The position numbers were made by a program, and so were the translations under genes. The notes below the pieces were generated by a model. It was not told where the DNA came from. It did not search any database and saw only the letters and a program-made list of their open reading frames with translations. Shown piece after piece: positions 40,597-45,537 of a stretch of DNA of 45,537 nt. The first letter of the stretch is position 1; each line of letters starts with the position of its first letter. Origin of the DNA: JAQVEM01 sp964595565 (lineage in GTDB: Bacteria; Actinomycetota; Humimicrobiia; Humimicrobiales; Humimicrobiaceae); contig CAZQQX010000014.1 of assembly GCA_964595565.1 (NCBI GenBank), forward strand, positions 1-45,537, given 5' to 3'.

Positions 40597-40623
40597 CAAT
40601 AACTGATATCAATAATTGATAAT
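40592..40623. promoter_or_regulatory. inverted repeat overlapping the promoter, candidate operator
   Basis: ATTATCAAT (40592–40600) and ATTGATAAT (40615–40623) are perfect 9-bp inverted repeats with a 14-bp spacer, and TATCAATAA also repeats directly at 40594 and 40607. The dyad overlaps the -10 and the predicted start site, a repressor-like location. No regulator gene is adjacent, so the binding protein is unknown. Confidence 0.45.
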
Positions 40624-40640
40624 GATATAAAAAGGATAAA

Positions 40641-42065
40641 ATGAAAGAAAAAATTAAAAATAAATTTTCTTTATTTATGGTTATTATTGCATTAGCAATA
40701 GTTTCAATTACTTCACTAACCTTATATTCCTGTAACAATACCGCTGATATCCTAAAAAGCCAGGGTACCTTTGAAGTTACCAGAGGTGATATAGTCCAGA
40801 CCATAAGCACCAGCGGTTACGTGGACAGCAGCGATAGGAACGATTATTCTCCTGCGGTTTCAGGTGAAGTTTTATACTCACTAAGACAGGGAGATATTTT
40901 CAATAAAGGTGATATTTTACTGGAAATAGATAACAGCCAGCAGCAGCTGCTGATCGCCCAGGCTGAAGAGAATCTTAATTCAGCCAGAAACTCCCTGGAT
41001 ACTGCCAGGATAAACTACCAGCAGGCACTTGATTCAAATCATATAGCAATACAACTTTCAGAAACCAGTGCCATGCAGTCAGAGTTATCTGCCAGAAATG
41101 CTTTTACCGCTTTAGAAAATGCAAATAATATGGCAGATAAATCAAAGGAAAGCGCCAGGGTTGCTTTAGAAAATGCTGAAAAATTGCTCCAAGAAGCTAA
41201 AGGCGAGACCCTTATCGTTATTTCCGATACCCAGCTGGCCCAGTATGAGGCTAATGTGGAATCTGCACGGGCAAGTTACGAATCTGCTAAAGCACAGGGT
41301 ACATCTTCATCAAAATCAGCAGAAGGCTCTTATGACCAGTCACTCTTAAACCAGTCCACTACCTACTGGTCAAACCTTTCCAGCACCCGGTCTGCCCGGA
41401 CACAGATTGACCTTGCTGCCAAAAATATAGCGCTGGCAGAATCACAGCTAAAATTATCGGAAATAAACCTGGAAATGGCTAAATTAGATTTGGATAATAA
41501 TATAATTTATGCATCCTACGATGGTATGGTATTTTCATCAACCTATAAAGAAGGCCAGTATGCCAGCCCTGGGATGAGCGCCATTTCTGTAATAAATAAT
41601 GATTTTGTAATAAAAGCAGATATAAATGAAATTGATGTGGTTAATATTAAAGAGGGCCAGGATGTGGATATAACACTGGATGCTTACTATGAGAACAAAT
41701 TCAGTGGTGAGATAACCGGGATTTCTCCCATCTCCACCAATATAGGCGGGGTGGTTTCTTTTGAGCTGACAGTAACACCGGAAAGCGAAAATGCTCCCCG
41801 GCTCCTTTATGGACTTTCTGCAAGTCTGGATATAACTACTTCCGCAGTTGAAGATGTCCTGTATGTTCCCGTACAGTCAGTATATGAGGAGGATGGAAAT
41901 ACATATATAGACCTGGTTACCGAAGATGGAAATATAGAAAAAAGACAGATTACAACCGGAGCATCTAATTATGATTTTGTTGAAATAATATCAGGTTTAA
42001 GCGAAGGAGATGTAATACTGGTCTCCCCAATTAATTATACCTCTGCCGGTAATCTTAATTTTTAA
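40641..42065 (+). CDS. periplasmic-adaptor-like efflux subunit (MacA/HlyD family)
   Basis: This 474-residue membrane-fusion-type adaptor has an N-terminal anchor helix (about 11–30) ending in LYSC (Cys31), a possible but non-ideal lipobox. It is followed by the lipoyl half-motif (VSGEVLYSLRQGDIFNKGDILLEID, about 74–98, quoted here only as a region), a long alpha-helical hairpin rich in Ala/Gln/Glu (about 100–280), then the second lipoyl half and beta-barrel domain with ASYDGMVFSSTYKEGQ. The last part has VPVQSVYEEDGNTYI and SGLSEGDVILVSP. It should link the MacB-like permease to the outside. Similar adaptors occur in Gram-positive bacteria, so this does not prove an outer membrane. Confidence 0.87.
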   Translation: MKEKIKNKFSLFMVIIALAIVSITSLTLYSCNNTADILKSQGTFEVTRGDIVQTISTSGYVDSSDRNDYSPAVSGEVLYSLRQGDIFNKGDILLEIDNSQQQLLIAQAEENLNSARNSLDTARINYQQALDSNHIAIQLSETSAMQSELSARNAFTALENANNMADKSKESARVALENAEKLLQEAKGETLIVISDTQLAQYEANVESARASYESAKAQGTSSSKSAEGSYDQSLLNQSTTYWSNLSSTRSARTQIDLAAKNIALAESQLKLSEINLEMAKLDLDNNIIYASYDGMVFSSTYKEGQYASPGMSAISVINNDFVIKADINEIDVVNIKEGQDVDITLDAYYENKFSGEITGISPISTNIGGVVSFELTVTPESENAPRLLYGLSASLDITTSAVEDVLYVPVQSVYEEDGNTYIDLVTEDGNIEKRQITTGASNYDFVEIISGLSEGDVILVSPINYTSAGNLNF

Positions 42066-42078
42066 ATTTACTGATAAG

Positions 42079-42846
42079 ATGATAAATAACAGCGGCGACA
42101 TTATTATAAAAACAACCGGAATTACAAAAGTTTACAGAATAGGCGACATTAGAGTTAATGCTCTGCGTGGAATAAATCTCGAAATAAAAAAGGGCGAATT
42201 TGTTGCTGTAATGGGACCTTCCGGTTCAGGAAAATCAACTTTAATGAATATTATCGGATGCCTTGATATACCCACTTCCGGGCACTATTACCTGAACAAT
42301 ACGGATATAAGTAAGCTTAATGATAATCAACTGGCAAATATCAGAAACAAGGAAGTTGGCTTTGTCTTCCAGACATTTAATCTTCTTTCCAGAACAAATA
42401 TTTATGGAAATGTTGAACTTCCCATGATTTATTCTACGGAAAGAGTGGTAAATAAAAAAAAGAAAATACTGGACTCTATAGAGTCTGTGGGGCTGACAGG
42501 CCTTATAAAACACCGGCCCAATGAAATTTCGGGGGGAGAAAAACAGAGAGTGGCCATTGCAAGGGCCCTGGTCAATCAACCTTCCATAATACTTGCAGAC
42601 GAACCCACGGGAAATCTGGATTCAAGAACAGGTGAAGAGATTATAGCCATATTCCAAAAATTAAACCGCGGAGGTAAAACTATAATATTAGTCACCCACG
42701 AAATGGATATAGCAAAGCACACCCATAGAATCATTTATTTAAGAGATGGCATTATTCACGGGGAAGAAGAAGTTAAAAACCAGATATCCGCAGAAGAGAA
42801 ACTGAGCCAGATGCCAGAGCTTGAAGAGAAGCTAAAAGCAAACTGA
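42079..42846 (+). CDS. MacB/LolD-type ABC transporter ATPase
   Basis: This 255-residue ATPase has Walker A GPSGSGKST (46–54), the Q-loop VFQTFNLLSRTN, signature ISGGEKQRVAIARAL, Walker B IILADEPTGNLDS and switch THEMD. The short helical-domain sequence after the Q-loop (NVELPMIYS) is typical of the MacB/LolD/FtsE group that drives FtsX-like permeases. The C-terminal 25 residues are an acidic extension. It lies 13 bp after the adaptor and 12 bp before the permease, so the three genes form one transporter operon. Confidence 0.95.
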   Translation: MINNSGDIIIKTTGITKVYRIGDIRVNALRGINLEIKKGEFVAVMGPSGSGKSTLMNIIGCLDIPTSGHYYLNNTDISKLNDNQLANIRNKEVGFVFQTFNLLSRTNIYGNVELPMIYSTERVVNKKKKILDSIESVGLTGLIKHRPNEISGGEKQRVAIARALVNQPSIILADEPTGNLDSRTGEEIIAIFQKLNRGGKTIILVTHEMDIAKHTHRIIYLRDGIIHGEEEVKNQISAEEKLSQMPELEEKLKAN

Positions 42847-42858
42847 GGTTAACATAAA

Positions 42859-44088
42859 ATGAAAAGATTCTTTGAAAACATAAAAATTGCCTTCCAGGCT
42901 CTGTTCTTAAATAAAATGAGGTCTTTTCTTACCATGCTGGGAATTATCATAGGAGTGGGGGCTGTTGTAGCAATGCTGTCCATTGGAACCGGCGCCCAGC
43001 AGTCCGTGGTGCAGAGTGTCCAGGGCATTGGCTCCAACCTTATCATAATATCTCCCGGAAATCCGGAAGGAAGCGACAGTCAAGTAGAAATGATGCTAAG
43101 CGGCCAGCAGTCCGAATTAAAATCAGGAGACCTCGAGGTAATTAAAAGAGATGCAACGCTTATAACAGAAGCTGCACCTGTAGTTTTTAGTTCATCAATT
43201 GTTTCCTATTCAAATAAGAGCACCCGTACAACGGTGTACGCATCATCAGAAAAGGGAAATGAGCTCTACAACATGAATATAGAGAGAGGCAAGTTTTACA
43301 CCAGGAGTGATGTTTCAAATGCCTCAAATGTCGCAGTAATCGGACAGACAACAATTATAAAATTATTCGGCAATATAGACCCTATTGGAAAAATAATTAA
43401 AATTGACGGCAAAAATTTTAAGGTGATAGGGACACTTGAATCCAGAGGAACCGATATGTTCGGAAATGACCAGGATGATTTTATCAGCATCCCGGTAACC
43501 ACTGCCCAGAGTAAACTTTACGGAATAGATTCATATAACATGATACTGGCCCAGAGTATAAGTGAAGACAAGATAGATGCAGCCAGCGAAGAAATAAAAT
43601 CAATATTGAGAAAATACAGAAATATCAGATTCGGAGAAAAAGATGACTTCAGTGTCCGGAATCAGACACAGATACTTGAAATTATCAGTGTAATAACCGG
43701 TATCTTTACTGTAGTTATTGCAGGTATAGCAAGCATATCGCTACTTGTCGGCGGTATTGGAATAATGAATATAATGCTGGTCTCCGTTACCGAAAGAACC
43801 AGGGAAATAGGTATAAGAAAAGCCATAGGAGCCAAAAACAGAGATATACTGATCCAATTTCTGGTAGAAAGTACCGTCTTAAGTATAACCGGAGGTATTT
43901 TTGGCATACTGTTTGCAGTTCTGGTATCTGCGATACTTACCAGGTTCACTATCCTGGATACATCCATTACTCTGATGCCCATAGTCATTGCCCTAAGCTT
44001 CTCTACAGTAGTGGGGCTTTTCTTTGGTATTTATCCCGCAATGCGTGCCGCAAGGCTCAACCCGATAGATGCCTTAAGGTATGAGTAA
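42859..44088 (+). CDS. MacB-like FtsX-family permease
   Basis: This 409-residue permease has one N-terminal helix (about 20–45, LNKMRSFLTMLGIIIGVGAVVAM region), an extracytoplasmic MacB-core domain (about 50–275) and three C-terminal helices (about 285–310, 335–360 and 370–395) of the FtsX domain. LVGGIGIMNIMLVSVTERTREIGIRKAIGA is the FtsX motif region (about 296–325, cited by position). The protein ends AARLNPIDALRYE, typical for MacB. GAGG precedes the ATG. Such mechanotransmission permeases export macrolides, toxins or lipopeptides; the substrate here is unknown. Confidence 0.93.
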   Translation: MKRFFENIKIAFQALFLNKMRSFLTMLGIIIGVGAVVAMLSIGTGAQQSVVQSVQGIGSNLIIISPGNPEGSDSQVEMMLSGQQSELKSGDLEVIKRDATLITEAAPVVFSSSIVSYSNKSTRTTVYASSEKGNELYNMNIERGKFYTRSDVSNASNVAVIGQTTIIKLFGNIDPIGKIIKIDGKNFKVIGTLESRGTDMFGNDQDDFISIPVTTAQSKLYGIDSYNMILAQSISEDKIDAASEEIKSILRKYRNIRFGEKDDFSVRNQTQILEIISVITGIFTVVIAGIASISLLVGGIGIMNIMLVSVTERTREIGIRKAIGAKNRDILIQFLVESTVLSITGGIFGILFAVLVSAILTRFTILDTSITLMPIVIALSFSTVVGLFFGIYPAMRAARLNPIDALRYE

Positions 44089-44095
44089 TATAAAG

Positions 44096-44650
44096 CTATT
44101 TTACCAGGCCCAGAGTTTCTTTAAATTCAGCGGTACCGGCTTTTTCTAAAAGCTCGTATATTATCATTTCTGTAGAAGTAACCATTACTCCACTCTGTAT
44201 CATGCGCTGCAGTGCAATATCCCGGTTTTCCGGTGTTCTTGATGTTACGGCATCACTTACAACACTGACATTATAATTAGCCAGTAAATCCAGAGCAGTC
44301 CGGGTTATGCATATATGGGCCTCAATACCGGCAAGAATGATATTTTTCCTTGATAATTTACTTAGCTTTTCAGCAAACTGACTGCATTTGCAGGCACTGA
44401 ATTCAATCTTTTTTATGGGTTCAAAATTTGATATTTCAGATGTGATTTCTTTTATAGTTGGCCCCAGATTCTCCTGCTCGGTTATTATCACCGGAAGGTC
44501 GATGATTTTTGCAAACTTAACCAGTTTAACTAAATTAGCTATAAGCTTATCGCGATTATTCATTACTTTTATAAGCCTTTCCTGAACATCAATAACCGCT
44601 AAAACACTATCTCTCCTGGTAAAAAATTGATTTCCTGATTTACTTTTCAC
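44096..44650 (-). CDS. isochorismatase-family cysteine hydrolase
   Basis: This 184-residue alpha/beta cysteine hydrolase resembles YcaC-type members. Asp21 (VIDVQERL), Lys81 (IKKIEFSAC) and Cys114 (GIEAHICITRTALDLL, 109–122) form the catalytic triad; the cis-peptide region sits at IEAHIC. These enzymes hydrolyse amides or similar small substrates (nicotinamide, isochorismate, biuret and others), and the substrate here cannot be read from the sequence. It uses a GTG start at 44650 with a distant AAGGA. It is convergent with the macB-like gene, 7 bp away. Confidence 0.9.
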   Translation of the reverse strand: MKSKSGNQFFTRRDSVLAVIDVQERLIKVMNNRDKLIANLVKLVKFAKIIDLPVIITEQENLGPTIKEITSEISNFEPIKKIEFSACKCSQFAEKLSKLSRKNIILAGIEAHICITRTALDLLANYNVSVVSDAVTSRTPENRDIALQRMIQSGVMVTSTEMIIYELLEKAGTAEFKETLGLVK

Positions 44651-45077
44651 TTTTTTATTATTCCTTATTTTATTTACAATTTTATAATCAGTCTTTCTTT
44701 CAATGTTAATTATAATAACAACAGGGCAAATAGGATGTCAACGAACATATTATCTATTAGCTCCCGGTAATACAAAGGAGGCCGGCCCTGTCAATATAGT
44801 CAGAGCCATTGAAACAGGAAATGATAGAATCAGGTAAAACTTTAAAAGCCCGGATGATTTTGAAGAAAAACCATTATTTTATTTTTGTATTTTAATACAG
44901 ACTTTAAAAAAATTAATATGATACAAATGCTACATATTGATAAATCTTTATTTCTATTAGATAATTGTTGATAAGTTGTAATTATTTCTGATAGTTATAT
45001 AAAAGTACGATACATTATCCAGAACCGGTAGTTTAAGGTTTTTAGTACATTTATAACTTACTGCAGGGGAGCAAGAA
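44651..45077. other. intergenic region before the terminal gene
   Basis: These 427 bp contain a short open frame at 44703–44837 (listed separately), an AT-rich tract (44870–44990) and the leader of the last gene. I see no tRNA, repeat or terminator with confidence. Confidence 0.4.
44703..44837 (+). CDS. possible 44-residue orphan peptide or gene fragment
   Basis: From the ATG at 44703 a frame of 44 codons ends in TAA. It begins with a hydrophobic MLIIITTG and includes LLAPGNTKEAGPVNIVRAIETGND, whose second half has ordinary codon use and looks more protein-like than random. It lacks a clear Shine-Dalgarno. It could be the tail of a decayed gene or a small protein; I cannot assign it. Confidence 0.25.
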   Translation: MLIIITTGQIGCQRTYYLLAPGNTKEAGPVNIVRAIETGNDRIR

Positions 45078-45537
45078 ATGGATAAGAAAAAGCTTAATAT
45101 CATAATCATTATAATTTCTGCCCTGGTAGTTATTTTAGCAGTTGTAGCTTTCTTTCTTTTTGCCATGCCTTTAATATCAAATTTTTTTGAAAATAAAACA
45201 GCAGAGGAAAAAGAATCTACAGAAACTGAAGAAGCAGAAGAAAAGGAAGCGGTAGAAGCTGAAGAAGCAGATACAGGTGAAGCTAAAGAAGAAGATGATA
45301 AGGAAGAGGAAGCTGCAACTTCTGAAGAAGAGGATAAAGTCACAGTAGAAGAGGAAGAAGAAAAAATAGCTCCCACCATTAGCATTGAAATATACGAAGG
45401 ACCCACTTATTCGCCGGCAGATAACATTTGCTATTACAGGGTGAAAGCAACTGCCACGGGAAATCCTTCCCCGGATGTTGATTGGAGCAGGGATGACAGC
45501 GGCGGAGCCTGGGGCACTAAAAAAGCCCAGGTCAATA
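45078..45537 (+). CDS. membrane-anchored acidic extracytoplasmic protein, partial
   Basis: At least 153 residues are present, and the frame runs past the window edge. The N-terminus is basic (MDKKK) with one hydrophobic helix (about 8–33). A strikingly Glu-rich linker (about 39–96, Glu/Ala/Lys/Thr) follows, then a beta-type domain starting PTISIEIYEGPTYSP (about 99–113) with NPSPDVDWSRDDSGG, reminiscent of Ig-like or cadherin-like surface domains. AGGGGAG (45065–45071) is 6 bp before the ATG. The product is probably a surface protein held at the membrane. The minus-strand open frame over the linker is just the mirror of the Glu repeats. Confidence 0.7.
   Translation, partial: MDKKKLNIIIIIISALVVILAVVAFFLFAMPLISNFFENKTAEEKESTETEEAEEKEAVEAEEADTGEAKEEDDKEEEAATSEEEDKVTVEEEEEKIAPTISIEIYEGPTYSPADNICYYRVKATATGNPSPDVDWSRDDSGGAWGTKKAQVN

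Larger units (their letters stand above)
40320..40640. other. divergent regulatory region between eno and the efflux operon
   Basis: These 321 bp hold the promoters of both units. On the plus side are a promoter and a dyad (40567–40623, listed separately) and a small hairpin CCGGGA (40537–40542)/TCCCGG (40553–40558) without a U-run. The eno side is an AT-rich stretch (40410–40480) in which I cannot place a promoter firmly. Confidence 0.45.

Noticed and set aside
44957..45406. Minus-strand Ser/Ala-rich open frame
   Set aside because: It is the mirror of the Glu-rich linker of the plus-strand gene, which has a start, Shine-Dalgarno, membrane helix and folded-looking domain.

Overview
The window is AT-rich (I estimate clearly below 40% GC by eye), densely packed with bacterial genes, and mostly transcribed from the minus strand. 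The block glmU–prs–rplY/ctc–pth–mfd–(parvulin)–mazG, followed by ftsB/divIC and ppx with eno nearby, is the housekeeping neighbourhood of Gram-positive lineages and is particularly like the actinobacterial arrangement. With the low GC, a deep-branching low-GC actinobacterial or other Terrabacteria lineage is my best guess. No marker gene here settles the taxonomy, and the genes point to an anaerobe-like, B12-dependent metabolism only by inference.

Layout. 1–535: a type II pseudopilin. 536–5808: a tightly coupled five-gene minus-strand operon with two adjacent NifV/IPMS-like synthases, an aconitase/homoaconitase-type dehydratase (large and small subunits) and an isocitrate dehydrogenase, predicted to make 2-oxoglutarate from oxaloacetate and acetyl-CoA. 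6106–8507: a small membrane protein, a BASS-like carrier and an MFS transporter. 8775–9581: two tail-to-tail bactofilins, one lacking its N-terminus. 9729–12246: archease–RtcB RNA repair and a PEBP-family protein. 12458–15264: an unknown basic protein, a zinc ribbon, a thioferritin-like DPSL protein and a lipoprotein flanked by tRNA-3'-end-like direct repeats, followed by tRNA-Leu(UAA). 15968–23074: ppx, ftsB, KtrAB potassium uptake, pyruvate kinase, MazG and a parvulin foldase. 23102–30092: mfd, pth, L25/CTC, prs and a C-terminally truncated GlmU. 30171–37000: a cobalamin-riboswitch-controlled corrinoid uptake and salvage operon (btuF, btuC, an extended btuD, cobQ, cobA) that runs on into an O6-alkylguanine-DNA methyltransferase gene. 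37250–40319: a steroid-5-alpha-reductase-family membrane protein, an NAD-dependent epimerase/3beta-HSD-like protein and enolase. 40641–44088: a MacAB-like efflux system behind an operator-like dyad. 44096–45537: an isochorismatase-family hydrolase and the start of an acidic membrane-anchored protein that runs off the window.

The most interesting observation is the pair of adjacent synthases at 3416–5808. Each has lost a different, complementary set of residues normally conserved in the isopropylmalate/homocitrate synthase family. One keeps the barrel metal ligands but has lost the lid histidines; the other keeps the lid histidines but has lost two of three metal ligands. In this family the lid acts across the dimer interface, so the pair looks like an obligate heteromeric (Re-)citrate or homocitrate synthase with a composite active site. 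Other notable points are an rtcB gene that seems to start at a non-canonical ATT/ATA codon, a GlmU without its acetyltransferase active site, an uncharacterised domain fused to BtuD, the tRNA-derived repeats around the lipoprotein gene, and palindromic operator candidates upstream of the DPSL and macA-like genes.
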